Position numbers and translations under genes: made by a program. The notes under the pieces were generated by a model, which ran no database searches, was not told where the DNA came from, and was given only the letters and a program-made list of their open reading frames with translations. Source: Taxillus chinensis (lineage: Eukaryota; Streptophyta; Magnoliopsida; Santalales; Loranthaceae). From it: 64,000 bases of DNA. Positions within the stretch are counted from its first letter, which is position 1, and each line of letters begins with the position of its first letter. The stretch is from contig CM042092.1 of assembly GCA_023512835.1 (NCBI GenBank), forward strand, positions 12,684,498 through 12,748,497, in the 5' to 3' direction. Shown piece after piece: positions 9,289-21,852 of this stretch.

Positions 9289-12186
9289 CTAATGCCGAGA
9301 AGGAAGGAAAAGTGGATCTTCTTTGTTTTTGTAAATCTCAAACAACTGCTTGGAATAGTGAGTAGCCAGGTGTTTGCAAAGTTCGAGCGCCGTCAGATCA
9401 TATTGTAGCAACTCCTCTACAGACTTCTTTACCTCACCACTAGGCTCTCCATCTGTGAGAAACTCAGCTAAAACAGAACCCCTACGATAAAGTGAGTAAA
9501 CAAATATTAGATGTAGTCACCATATTGGAAACCAATGTTTATTACTCTTGTCCAAAATGAATGTCCAGTTAAGTACTTATTTTCTCTCAAAATCTAATTG
9601 TTTGCTACCCTTTATTATAAAAAACTATCAACCAAATTGAAAGGACAGTATTGGAATTGGAAACATCTGAAAATTAGTGTGAAAGTAGGAAATTGGAAAA
9701 TTATTTTGGACAAACCAAAATTAAAATATGGAGAAATAATTTAGGAAGGAAGGTGAATATGTTAATTATATAGTCTAAGATCAGAATGCCAAATCAACAA
9801 ATTTTTAAATGCTGAAGATCATAGAATATATTCATACCTGGCGGCATCAAACTTGCTAAACCCCCTATGGTTTTGATGCAATGCCTCCTTGTAGCATTTT
9901 TCATCAGAGGTTTGCTGCCTATAGAGAGCGCATACAGCTTTCATGCACAGTTCAGGATCTTTACCAAATGCTGCAAGCATGTCTGCCTCAAACTCCCACT
10001 CTGACTTGTGATTTTTGCTCCTCTGGATTCTATTCAAAATATCCCGAAACTCCAGATTGCTGTCCAAGGCATCTTTTGAATCGTCCGAACCATCACTACT
10101 GTCAGAAATATTGGAACTGTTAGATCTGTCATCAATAAATCCACCTAAGCTTTCTCCCTCACTTTCTGACTCTGATCCAACCTCATCTATTTTATGCTCA
10201 TTTGTTGGAATTCCCCCTTCACATTTATTTTTATTGGTCCTTGATATTCCATCAGAGTTTCCCGCTGGCCCATCCTTCTCTTCACAATATGCCATCTTCA
10301 CTAGACGCCGCTTTGGGAGGGTTTGTGGGATCATAGAACTTGTGACGTGGCCAAACATTTTGTCAAGGTGTTTGTTCTTGAGTTCTATTTCAATATGATC
10401 ATTACTATCAATGTCACCATCACCATCACTGTCACTCATTATTACATTTGACACTCTCCTTCGCTTGGGAGTTGCCATACAAACAAGATTGTCCTTCACG
10501 CCAATCACGTCTTCCTCATCATTCTGGTGGTCTACACATGAACTTCTCAATCGCTTCTCAGAAAGCACTTCCTGATGTCCCTTTAATGTATGATCTTGAA
10601 CTTGTTTACTTCCACAAACCATCGGCTTTTGGGAACATATATGGAAATAATCTAACTCCTCATCACTATCACTATCACTAATATCAATGATGCCAGCAGA
10701 GGTAGCTCCTGCACTACCAGGGGTGGATGGAGCCATTTTATTAATATGAGTCACTTGTTTTCCAAAATCCAATTTTTTAACAGCCCGGTTTCTATATTTC
10801 GTTTGGTTCTGCAACTGAAGACTTCTAGTTTCCTCCTCGACATAGGCACAAGTTTTAGACGTATTGATTAAAGGTGTCCCTGTAAAACGCTCAATTTGTC
10901 ATGTGCGTGCTAGGACTTCAAGCAATAAAGTGATGAATCGTTGGAAATGTGGCTCTGTACAGTTTTACCATTAACAACATTAAATAAAAAATAAATAGTT
11001 AGATTGTTATAAGGATATAACAAATATATTCAAGATAGTGAAAGAAGAGATCCCTTCTTTTTCTTTTTCCTTTTTATTGACAAAAGAAGATCACATGACC
11101 ACCTTCATCTTTTAAAATCTGACAGATGCTTTAAAATAATTGTAGCACAGAAATTACATATCCTCACAAAATATAGGTGAAATGGCACCCAATACAAGCA
11201 TGAGACAAAATAAAAGGAAAGAATAAACCATGGTCCATGATGTATTGCAGCAAAATATTCAATGTAAATGCTTTAAAACATTTATAGGTAGAGACCTAAA
11301 ATTCAGATTCAATCATTGAATTTCCTCCCCAAAAAAAATACTAGTGAGAAAGAGATTTTCCCAAGACCTACATTTCCTCTATTAGATGGTTTACAGGTCC
11401 CATTTAATTGTGTACCTTTAGCCTAATTAAATAAAGAAAAGAGTAACACAAAATGGTTCAGTAAACCCATTAATAACCACACATGCATATAGGGGAACAA
11501 GAAGTAGATCCCATACCTCCGGAGTTATCACCAATATAAACACAATCCACCATCTTCTGTTTGTTTTGCGCTTCATCCATGATATTTACACTATCCGATC
11601 CATCCTCAGGCATAGCAACATTAGTGACATTTCCAACATCCATGGCCCCTGTTGTTCTGTGATGCAAATTTAAATTTTCCTCGATACCCATGTATTGCTT
11701 TACATATCTCAATTTTAAATTTTCTTTTTGCAGGTGCAACAGCCTTTCCCTCAATTCTCGACACTTCGCCATCGAGTTTTCAGCTTCAGCTTCAGCATTT
11801 TTCTTCTCATACTCCAAAACCTTAATAGCATCCATCAGCTGGGAAATCTTTTCTTCCTTCTGATCCTCTCTTTCACACGTTCCTTTGCGATCATTTGTGC
11901 TACCTTCCACGTGGGAACTTCCCTTTTCAAGTTCAACATTGCTTCTCGTCAATAATCCAATCTGCTCTTCCTTGGCAAACGTTTCAGCTTCCAACGCCTT
12001 GAATTTGACCTCGAGCAACGCAAATTCTCTATGCTTCTTCGCCACCTTCAACTCTGATGCCACAAGCCTCTCTCTAAATTTCCAAGCCCTCTCTTCCAAT
12101 TCGCTGCACCTACTCTTGTAATTTTCCAACTCTTTTTCGCAATTCCAGTTATCTCCTGTATCTCCCGCACCCTCCATTTTAAACAT
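9289..12186 (-). CDS. Plant nuclear coiled-coil protein of unknown function with SUMO-interaction-like motif
   Basis: I assemble three exons on the minus strand: 12186-11517, 10879-9838 and 9481-9289. Donors are GGAG|GTATGG and CCAG|GTATGA; acceptors are TTACAG|GGACA and CGTAG|GGGTT. They join in frame to 634 residues (631 if the internal ATG at 12177 is used). Residues about 15-185 are charged and coiled-coil-like (ELENYKSRCSELEERAWKF, LRERLLHLQKENLKLR). The middle is acidic and serine-rich: IIDISDSDSDEE (about 287-298) looks like a SUMO-interaction motif with phospho-acidic tail, and ATPKRRRVS and LPKRRLVK look like nuclear localisation signals. The C-terminus has a conserved-looking block, EWEFEADMLAAFGKDPELC, then ends KNKEDPLFLPSRH. 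I do not recognise a named family. Nuclear location and SUMO or phosphorylation control are inference from motifs. Confidence 0.83.
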
Positions 12187-12765
12187 ACTGCCCCCAAATT
12201 ATATTACTTTGTTTAACACTCTAACTCATAAATCCAAACACACAATCAACTATTTCATACTCCATCCACCAAAAATTTGATTCCAAATTTGAAGACCCTG
12301 GTTCAAAAATTCAAAAATTCAAAAATTGCCATCAAAATCGTTATTAAGCTCAAAATATGGGATCAACATTAAAACATAAATCTTTTGGTGGCCAGAGTTA
12401 CCAAAAAAAAAAACAATAAAATCAAATTATACAAATTGGGGATCAATATTAGAACATAAAACTCTCAACAATTTCTCAGGGAGTGAACGAAGTTCAAATT
12501 TAAAAAAACAAAATACATGTTGAAGTCGGAAAAGTTAACCTAAACCTCGGCGGTTGCCTCCAAACGTTAATTATTACGAAAACAAACATGAGGAACGAAC
12601 CAAAGAAAGAGGCTTACGGTAAGACTGCGAAGGAACTCAGCGAAGGACATGACCTGTGGCCTGTGGGGCATGGGCAGGGGCAGGGTTCCTCCGGCTCCGG
12701 CGGCTGTCGCGCAAGGGCCACTACGGGAGTGTGAGAGTAAAAAAATAACGAATATATATTTAAGG
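12187..12765 (-). promoter_or_regulatory. Leader and core promoter candidate of the nuclear coiled-coil gene
   Basis: On the minus strand a TATA-like stretch (TTAAATATATATTCG) lies at about 12749-12765. A GC-rich leader follows at 12600-12720. A good donor (CTTACC|GTAAGCC) at about 12610 and a possible acceptor (GGGGGCAG|TATG) just before the start codon suggest a 5' UTR intron. A short upstream frame, MSFAEFLRSLT, ends at that donor and would run into a stop after splicing, so it would be an upstream ORF if transcribed. The span 12187-12560 is AT-rich with an ATTCAAAA triplication near 12305. Confidence 0.4.
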
Positions 12766-12769
12766 CGCT

Positions 12770-14770
12770 GAATTGTAAAGCAAAGCGGTAGCAACTCCGC
12801 TTTGGGCCGTTGGATTGCGATGAACGTTCGATATTAGAATGTGCTTCAATTAAATACACTGATATTGGGTTAATATTAATATAGATATAGTAGAAGCATT
12901 TGACCCAAGAAGAGAACAAATCAAATAAACATACTTACATGAATAATCAAATATTATCGCCAACAAATTCAAATAATAATAAGACTCGTCTTAAAAGACC
13001 TATCATAATATTAATATAAATCTTTGCAAATCAGTATTAATTATAAATGGTAAACTTATTATAGTAATCAAATCGATAATAAAAATATCAAATAACAAAT
13101 TTATATTTTATAATAATAAATTTTGATTTTTATATTTATTTTTTTGAATTATTACATTTCGTATTAAATTACAAATCGAAAACAATTTATATTTAGTTAT
13201 CAAAACAACACAAAATAGATTTTAAAATTTCATGTATCGTTTGATTTTTTTGTTATTTTAATATTTTATTGAAAAGTTGATTATTATATTAAATATTTAT
13301 GTATTTAATAATATATGCCTATAAAATTTTATAGATATTTGACGGTTGATTTATATGTAAATTAACTAAAAAAAGTGCTTAGTAAATAAATAAATAAAGT
13401 TTTTTATTAAACTAATAATTACCTTCTTTCAATTAAATGTAGAAATTAATTGTTGAATTATTATAAAATTTTATAAAAATATTAATTAATATATAAATAG
13501 TTAATATAATAGTTAATTTTAAAATAAATATTAATAGAATATCGAAATAATAAAAATTACAGTTAAAACTTAAAAGCACCGAATTCACACTCGTGAGAGA
13601 AGTGGGAACAAAATCCACAAAACATTATCAGTGCAGACGTGCAGTGATCCACACTCTGCGTTGAATCAATTGTCGATTTGATATAACAAAAAAGGTTTAT
13701 TTTTAAAAATCACTTTCTTAATACAGTTACTTTCTTCAGGTACGTTCGATATTCATATATTATTTTTAAAAATATATTTATTTTTAAAAATAATAATTCT
13801 AAATGAAGTTAAAATTATTTAATTTTAGATTTGAGTTTTTAAAACAGTTAAAAATATTTTTTAAAAATTCTGTTGTGTTTTTATTTTTAAATATAAATTT
13901 AATTATATACTTAAATAATTATTTTTATTTATTTTGTTATTTAATTTCATTAAAAAAATTGGGAAAAAAATTGAATCTAACTTTTTTAAAAATATAATCT
14001 TTTAAAAATATTTTAGTTTAACAAACAAAAATTAATTTTAAATTATAATTTAATACGTTGTCTAACAAAATTTTAAAAAATAGTATATCAAAATCGAAAT
14101 TAATACATGCTTGAAGTTACTTTTCCTGGTGACGTTTACAACGTTTAATGGTCACCGGCTGGCCGGTGTGCAAACGAGTCACGCCACAGGAACTTATATA
14201 TACAATATGGTTCTTAAACCATCCTCGCCGAAGAATCGAGAAAGTTGTGGCGTGTGTTGATTGGAAAACGACTATAAAAAAGAGAGAAAAGCCGTGGCCC
14301 ATGGATCGCTACACGGAGGAAATTGTGATTTTCGTGAAATATCAATACACACACACAGTTAAGCAAACAATTATAGGGAAAGTAAGAACTAAATTAATTG
14401 TAAGATTTTTGCTTGTCTATTGTTTGATAAAAAAAAATATAATAATAATAATAATAGTTTATTATGATCAATTGATTGAGATGTCACAATATGTTATTCC
14501 CTTAGGTGATGTAAAAGAAAAAAAAACCGTGGCGCAACCAAAAAATAAAAAATTCTGGGTCTTTAAATCACGAAAGCAATATTAGTCACTTTTGGCGGGT
14601 TTAATTTCCTCTCATCCATGAGTGACATTGGAGGATACATGTGTCATAAACCAAAGACAAAAACAAAACAAAACAATGCTACAACGAAAATTGTAGGTTA
14701 AAAGGTATGTGTTCTTCACCTCGTACTTGTTTTTTTGGTAGTTCTTAAACGACCGGCTAGCTTGTAATAT
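12770..14770. other. AT-rich intergenic DNA
   Basis: Mostly A+T with MITE-like runs around 13730-14060. One 145-codon open frame at 14148-14585 has no family resemblance and contains a run of isoleucines from a simple repeat; I do not consider it a gene. The WRKY 3' UTR and polyadenylation region presumably fall at 14600-14770. Confidence 0.4.
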
Positions 14771-14772
14771 AT

Positions 14773-16266
14773 TTAGAGATCGTCAGGGAAGAAACCTAGG
14801 TTGTCGAATGAGAAGTCTCCATGGAGCTCCATTGGATCAAATGTGCCGTCGAAGCCTACACTTGTGGTGGGGCTCGTGAAAGCGGATGAACCCGTGGCCG
14901 ACAATACGACGTCGTTCAGATCAGATCCCGATCCCCGCCGCGGGATTCTGGTTGACCCGACAAAGCCTTCCAACGGGGACGCCTGAAGAGCGGCCGAGAA
15001 ACAACCGTCGAGCACGACGGAGGACGGCGACGCAAAGGCGCTGGTGTCGGGGGTTGACGGCAGCGAGAAAGAGAGAACAGGAGGGGGTGTCTTCAGGTTG
15101 CGTTGAGAATCCAATCCCAAATTCTCGGTGATTACTCTGAGGCCTGCGGGTTTCGAATTCATGAAGATTTCCTGGTGCTGTGGCAGCAGCTGGTTCTGCG
15201 GCTGCGGTGGCGGAGGCGCTAGAGTCTCCGGCGGAGGTGGCGGCAGGGCTTGGGCGGTGGACTGAGACTGAGAGCACGTGTGGCGGCCCCGGTAAATGAC
15301 CTCGAAGATGTTGGGGTTGTCGTCGGATCTTTGGACTTGCTTCGTCGCCAAGCAGCCCTGGACATTCCGGTGAGTGCATCTGTAGTAGCCTCTGCCACAA
15401 GTAACAAACTAAACTATAGCATTCATATATGACTTTAAAATTGAAAAAAACAAAGAAACATGATGATTTTTAGAAAATTATATATATCAAATATATAATT
15501 ATTTTGAATATAAAAATAAAAAATAACTAAAAAAAATCATACGAAATTAACTTTTTATTATTTTTATTTTTTATTCAAATATAACTATCAATTGTTAAAA
15601 ATAAAAATAAAAATAAAAAAAACACTCGTGCGTTGACCGCGTTAGATATTTAAAATATATTTTGGGTATAATAAAAAAACCTCGGATGTTTGGCTCCTAG
15701 GATGTCTTTCTGCCCATATTTCCTCCAGCAAAAGCCGTCGTCAACAGGGCCTTCGAACCCAGACCCAGAACAAACCTGCACTTGCTGTGTCCACCTGGGA
15801 GAAGAAGAACCCTTCCTGCAACCACCAGCTAATTAACTTAAAATTCGATCGCCTCTAACTCTAATCTCAAACCTTACTAATTTGCTGGAGCTAGCGTACG
15901 TACGTCTAAATGTTTGATTTCTAAGGAACAATAATTAATTAAGTAGTTCAATTAATTAACCAACCTCTTCCTTGACCTGAGGCTGAGATCTGCTTGGTCC
16001 CTAAATTCCCGGTCGGAGTCCTCGCTCCGGGGGCTCCCGCTCAGCGACCGCGGCGACTCCGACACGGCGGAGCTCTGACTCAGCATGGAGAGGGCATTCT
16101 CGTACGAGGTTATAATCTTCTGGAGCAGCAGCTCGGTCGCTTCGATGGAGGCAGCGGCGGCACAGGGAGAGCCCAGATGTGCCTTGAGCTGGTTGGCTAG
16201 CTCCCTCCCTTGCGTCAGCTCCCCAATGAGACTCCTTTGCTCCCCAACGCCGCCCGACTTCTCCAT
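14773..16266 (-). CDS. Group III WRKY transcription factor (WRKY41/53/30-like)
   Basis: This is a sequence-specific DNA-binding regulator of W-box promoters, acting in the nucleus. Three exons (16266-15965, 15815-15681, 15391-14773) join in frame to 351 residues with GT-AG introns (AAGAG|GTTGG, CCGAG|GTTTT; acceptors TTGCAG|GAAGG, GGCAG|AGGC). The single WRKY domain has WRKYGQK followed by a C-X7-C-X23-H-X-C zinc finger, the group III signature. An intron splits the domain after the codon for the Arg of HPRGYYRC, where group III genes usually carry one. The start at 16266 gives MEKSGGVGEQRSLIGEL, a typical N-terminus of this clade with a short leucine-rich helix. A basic RSRKRK patch precedes the domain. 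The C-terminal part is Pro- and Ser-rich and ends acidic (FSFDNLGFFPDDL). Family knowledge links this clade to defence, salicylate and senescence; the exact orthologue is not resolved. Confidence 0.95.
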
Positions 16267-16590
16267 TACTCCCAAACACGCGCGCCACAAAGAAAATACT
16301 AACCCGTTAATTAGCTACTGGCTAGCTCAGAGATGCGGAGGAGATAGCTAAATTCGGGTCTTCAATTAATTAGGAAATGGTCAACTATAAATGAAGAAGA
16401 GTGTGTGTGTGTGTGAACATATTGGTGTGGCATTTGAAGTTGGCGGATTTGAGCTTTATACTTAAGGCTTTGAGGAGACCTGGTGGATGGGAGGGAAAGT
16501 TTGACTGTCAAAAAGCGTGATGGTGTTAACGAAGACCAGTCTCCGGTGGGGGGAGCTGAGTCGCGTACGCCTGATGGGGTGTTTGACCAC
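16267..16590 (-). promoter_or_regulatory. WRKY gene leader, TATA box and W-box cluster
   Basis: On the minus strand a TATAAAG box lies at 16460-16454, about 190 bases before the start codon. W-box cores (TTGAC) occur at about 16379-16384 (minus), at 16501-16511 as the palindrome TTGACTGTCAA, and at 16583-16588 (plus). A GT repeat at about 16402-16414 lies in the leader. The cluster fits auto- or cross-regulation by WRKY proteins; this is inference from motif content. Confidence 0.6.
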
Positions 16591-16738
16591 TTCTAGTCTT
16601 CTACTTCAAAACACATTAACAACATTAATTTACCAGAAAGAGATGCGGGGTCGCCAAATATATCTATCTTGCAAACGTGGGACGCATGTATTGGTCGGCG
16701 AGAGGAATGACAAGGAAGAGGCATCGAAACTCCGTAGT

Positions 16739-16845
16739 TGTTGTCCGTAGTTGCCATGTAAGCTCCGCTGATTGTTTTTATTTATTTATTTATTTTTGTC
16801 CTTGTGTTTTTCGAAGCTGTTGTCCGTAGTTGCCATGTAAGCTCC
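16739..16845 (+). repeat. 28-bp perfect direct repeat upstream of the WRKY gene
   Basis: The unit starting TGTTGTCCGTAGTTGCC occurs at 16739-16766 and again at 16818-16845, 79 bases apart. The DNA between them includes a TTTA repeat. No duplicated gene is involved. Confidence 0.8.
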
Positions 16846-16890
16846 TTGTTTTTTTTGGCTGTTTATTCGTTTTTCACACACACCCACCAG

Positions 16891-16897
<7 letters not shown>

Positions 16898-16932
<35 letters not shown>
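16898..16932. repeat. (TA)n microsatellite
   Basis: About 17 uninterrupted TA units. Confidence 0.9.
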
Positions 16933-16933
<1 letters not shown>

Positions 16934-19900
16934 CTCCAACGTGGCATAAATGTATTTTTTAAAGGTTGTATGTCAAGGATCGTTTCAAAGACGTAAAGAA
17001 TGAGAGGGGTTCATCATTTACTTATGAATAGGTTAATTTGCGTGACAATGCAAGTGAGAAGCAGTTGCTATGCACCTTCCAACCTTCCGGTACTATGTTG
17101 CTGACGAATCAATAGGTGTCCGACGGCGCACTAACGCTCATACTATGGGAAACTCCCATGGTTAAAGACTTGGTTGCAAGGATGGAGAATCAAATGTCCT
17201 ATAATACTATAATAGGACTCCTATATATTAAGACAGAAAACAGTCCCTCTCCCCTCGCCCCACCAAAAAAGAAAAATTATGGTTTTTTAATTTGACAGAA
17301 ATTAAATAATTCCAAACAAAAAAATATATACAATTTATCATAAAATAGTTTTTCTTAAAATATTTTTAAAAAATCAAAAATTTCAAATAATTTCAAACAT
17401 ATAATCTTGTTGTTTTTAAAAAATATTTTTAATTTATATTAATTTTAAATTAGAATGAGCTAAGGGTGAGTCCACTACTTTTAAATTCAACCGATCGCCG
17501 GGGGAAAAAATATTTTACTGGGAGAAGCAAATTCACTCGCTACGCGAACAGATTGTGTGTTAATTGGGAAAAAAAAAAATCGAAGGAAAACAACATGGGC
17601 TATACTACAAATTCTTTGCTTTCCTTCTCTGTTGTTGCAGTCAACAACCAATAAAGAAATATGCGTTGAATTCAAATTGATCGCAATTCACAATAAAATG
17701 CTACAATACCTTGAATAGTTATTTTAATTGCAGAAAAGAATATACGTAATTGATCCGTACACACCATACAATCATGCACTTAATAATATACACAATCCAA
17801 AATTAAGCTCGTGAAAATCAATGGCATAAATCGATGAAAATGATATACCTAAATGAACAAGGGTGAATTCATAAATTATTTTATTATTTTAATTTATAAT
17901 ATACACTATAGCTAACAACACTACCCTTTACTACCACTTCACTTTACATCCATGCCTGACGCCTTCACCTCCACAGCCCACACAGGCATCCTCCTCCACT
18001 CTACTGGACCATAGTTGACTGTGAGGCATTGCCTGTCTCCCTTCCTCCTTCCTGAGCGATTGTCGGCAGAGCCCTCCCGGCTCCCGCCCACTTCGTGGCT
18101 CACAACATAGGGGTTCCCTTCTTACCTCTTAGTGACATCTGTTTGACCGGTGACCGTTCCTGCTTCTATCCGGCAACCACCAAACCTTCTGCCCTACCGA
18201 TCATGGTCTGTGAGATAAGTAATCCATCTGAGACACCTAATTTAATAATCATCTTAAGGCTTTTAAATCTCAAAACCAGTCTAATCACACATTAATCTGA
18301 AACCAATAGCATCGCGAGTTATAAAGAGGGAGTGTGTCCCATCTAATTTTGGTTTAAAAAAAAAACAAAGAAAAACCATTTTAAATTTATTTTATTAAAT
18401 TTGAAAACAAATTAATTTATTAGCCCTCAGCTGAAATACTATTTTTATATTAAAATTATTTTTTAAATGACAGTTGAGGGAGTTGATTACAGGTGACAAG
18501 TGTCATCAATTTGCATTTGATCCTGAAATACAAATGCGATAGAAATTCATTAATTTATTAAAATGAAATCTATTTAAAGATAGTTTGTATAAGAAATATC
18601 ATACCGAAATATTATCGCAATATCATACCGAAATATTATCATTAAATTAATATGAATAAAAAATTAAAAAAATAATAATATATAATAAAAATATTCATAT
18701 ACGAATTACTTGTTCAATATATATATATATAATTACTTATTTATTAAACAGTTACAACGAAGTTGGATAATTTTTAGGTAATCGTGGCAGCATATCAATT
18801 CATTGGGGAAAGGAGAAAAAAAAAATCATAACCGCCTAATATCTTATGACTATGTAAAAATATCACGAAGATTGCATGAATATTTATTCTTTATTAAAAT
18901 ATATAAATAGCCGTATCGTTGCTTACCAAACAAAACTTCAATCCATTTTTTTCAATACATCACTGAATATTTTCCAAGTCAATTTCAAATGCGCAGCCAC
19001 TCTACGTAATCATGAGCGGATATTAAAAAGCGTTCTCCCAGATTTGAAATTTTCAATAAGGTGTATTTTGACTAATTCTAGTACCCAATAATTAGCTTTT
19101 AAAAAAAAAACCTAACGACCACACCTCGAAAAAATAATTCCCATTTCAAGTTGGTTGAATTAGTCGGTCGAATATTGACGAGTTGACATGTAAATTATAA
19201 ATAATACTTCCATTTTTATTTTTATATTTTAATCATTAGTGAAATTATGACACATTAACAAGCACGCGGTTAATAATCAATCTGATTGGTCAAAATGACT
19301 CGTTAGTTTGTTTGATAATTATCAATGAGTTATCAACAAGTAAATCTACCCTATTTCTGTCTTTTTATAACTCCTTTTATTATTAAGTAAAATGCAATAC
19401 CTTAGTTATTGTCATCGTTAATAAAAGATATCCTCCACCTTAAAATAATTTATTATTCTTTCAAGTAAGTACATATTCTTAACTTCACCCCAATAATAAA
19501 ACTGAAGAAATTAACCTTTAACATATTTTACTGGGGGAAATTATTGAGAGTGAAAATTGAGAAAATGAACAAATAATAATAAAATGAATTTAAAGAAATA
19601 AGCTAATTTATTGTGCAAATTAGTTTAAGTAAATGCGAAAGTTCAATAATAATAATAATCTCAATTTTTAATAGTTTTTTTTACAAAGTTTTTTATTGTG
19701 ATAAATTAATGAATAACAATTAGAAATAAAAACGGTAAATACGAATAAAATTATAATAATGCTACATAAATTATGTAGATAATTCACGTAAAAATATTTT
19801 TATTAGTATTGGATTGATATTATTATTTTATAAAATTTTTTGTTTATATTAATCTAACTGAGAAAGATATTATTGAATTTTTTATACAATTTACCTAATA

Positions 19901-20442
19901 TTTTCACAAAATTAAATTAAGATAAGTTTTTCCAAATATTTACTAAGTTATCGCCCAAATATTTATAGTAAGTAGGTCAAGTGACATGATCATATAATTA
20001 ACTTTTGAAAGGGACAGCAGAGTTCGGGTGTGACTTGGAAACATTCAAAATTGTAAGTGGACCAAAATACAATTAGTGTTCAAATTCAACGAATTTGTGG
20101 AGAAGGGACTTTCGAACTTGAAACGCACAGGGGAAGGCGTGTCCTTGTGGAGGAGGGACTTCCGAAGCTGACACGCATGGCGAAAAGAAATGGCAATTGG
20201 GCTTTTCAGTTTTCCAACAGAGGGGAGTGGGACCGCAGCTTAACTGTTAAACTCTTGAACGCGTCAAAATGGGCTACACGCCCCGGACCAAGGAATACGA
20301 ATGAATTCTGCTGCCCAACGCGTTCTTGCATATTTCGTTGTTCCCTAGGGAATTGGGTAATACTTTGTTTGTGAATATTTATTTGCAAAGTGAATGAATT
20401 GAAATATAATCATATTTAATTTACTGTCAAATATCTTGAAAT
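16933..20442. other. Intergenic DNA, no gene seen
   Basis: AT-rich with a GC-richer patch at 17940-18180 and another at 20060-20340. The second contains an imperfect near-tandem duplication of about 40 bases (20101 and 20149). Open frames there resemble no family I know. Confidence 0.4.
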
Positions 20443-20782
20443 TAGTGATAGCATTGGGGCGAGTTATAGTGGATATTCGTCTCGTCACACCTCTAATGGG
20501 ATGGGTATAGAATAAGTGTAATCGGATTCGGGGTGGATTTGAGGCGGGTATTTCGACCTAGTGAGGATTCATGGCGGGTTCGGAACGGAATAATCCGTCT
20601 CAAATCTGTATATATAAGATAATATAATGGGTTTTTCGGGTATTCGTCCCGATCCGACCTTAATGAGATGAATTTCATGTTAGCTTAAACAGGTTCGGGT
20701 CGGATTTGAGATGTTGTTTTCTTATAGAGACGGGTTCGGGATAAGGGTGATCCGTCCCAAACCCGCCCGTTGCTATTTCTAC
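20443..20782. mobile_element. GC-rich hAT-like non-autonomous repeat, copy A
   Basis: The ends are inverted: left TAGTGATAGCATTGGGGCG, right (inverted) TAGAAATAGCAACGGGCGG. The interior is full of degenerate GGGTATTCGTCCCGA-type motifs typical of plant hAT-derived MITEs. No matching 8-bp target duplication was found. A related diverged copy lies at about 34690-35035. Confidence 0.5.
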
Positions 20783-21081
20783 CCGGAAAAGAAAGCTATA
20801 AATCAGATTTTTCTAGTGAGAAACCAAAAGGAGGGCAAAGTTTGTTGGGGACAATTTTTTTATCCAGAGAACAAGGTTATGGTATGGTGAGAGTTTAATG
20901 TAAATTAAACTCAAGCTTTTATCACGCATTCAGTTTTTTCTATGTTGAGAGCTTTTGATTTTCCTTTTATCATTTAGTAAATTGGTTTCATTACTTATTC
21001 ATCACTTGTTCCATAAGATTCGATGCTCTAAACATGTAGGAAAAAAAAATTATCCCTCTTCATTTTGATTGTTGTTTTAAC

Positions 21082-21852
21082 TAGGTGTGCTACCCGCCAT
21101 AGTGGGAACGGGATTTACCTATTACCGTACCTTGCCCCCGCTTAGTAGTAAAATTTTAAAACCGTATCCCGCTCCATGTGTAAGCGGGACGGGATACCCC
21201 GTCATATGACGGGATTAGCGGGGGAGGCTTCATTCGCCCGCACCCCGCTACCGATTTTTATTAATCTCTCTTAAGACAATATTGCCTTTTAGAGGCTTCA
21301 CGAAGCAATTGATAGGGGTGATTCGGGTACTATCATGAACGGAGTCAACCTATTACCGCTTCTCATCTCCACTTAGGTGGTATATCAAATTTAAAATTGT
21401 ATCTTATTCTATATGTAGCCGGGGCAGAATATACTGATTCTTTAATGTGTCTGCGAATGAGGTTTCATTTGTCCGCATCTTGTTATCGTTTTTTATTAAT
21501 TTTTCCATATTAATAATTTTTGCTTAAATCAAATTTTATAATAAAAAATTATCAAAAATGATTTTATTTTATAATAATAAATAGCATTCAAAAATATCAA
21601 AAATCATAAATAATTATTAAATAATAATAATTAGAATATTATAAAATTATAAATAAAATTTATTAAAATTAGGCAGGCGGGGTACCCCGCTACCTATTAC
21701 CGCTCTCCGTCTCCGCCTGGGGCGGGGTGTTAGGTGTTAAGTTTAAAAATCACACATCGCTCTTGCCTGAGCAAGGTAACCCGACCCGCATAGCGGGAGC
21801 AGAGCGAATAGCAGGCGGAGTTGCGGGTACAGATATCTGTTGCCGACCTTTA
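21082..21852. mobile_element. hAT-like non-autonomous element with 8-bp target duplication
   Basis: The 771-bp element is flanked on both sides by GTTTTAAC (21074-21081 and 21853-21860), an exact 8-bp duplication as produced by hAT transposases. The ends are TAGGTGTGCTACCCGC on the left and TAAAGGTCGGCAAC on the right (inverted), both followed by CCGC-rich subterminal motifs. The interior has no coding capacity. It contains a tandem copy of its own left end: 21082-21270 resembles 21313-21510, including a second terminal-like TAGGGGTG. Confidence 0.78.

Noticed and set aside
14148..14585. 145-codon open frame between the nuclear gene and the WRKY gene
   Set aside because: No family resemblance, a run of isoleucines from an ATA/ATT simple repeat, AT-rich codons in its second half; more likely chance.
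20057..20374. 105-codon open frame
   Set aside because: No recognisable domain and contains an imperfect internal duplication; could not be supported as a gene.
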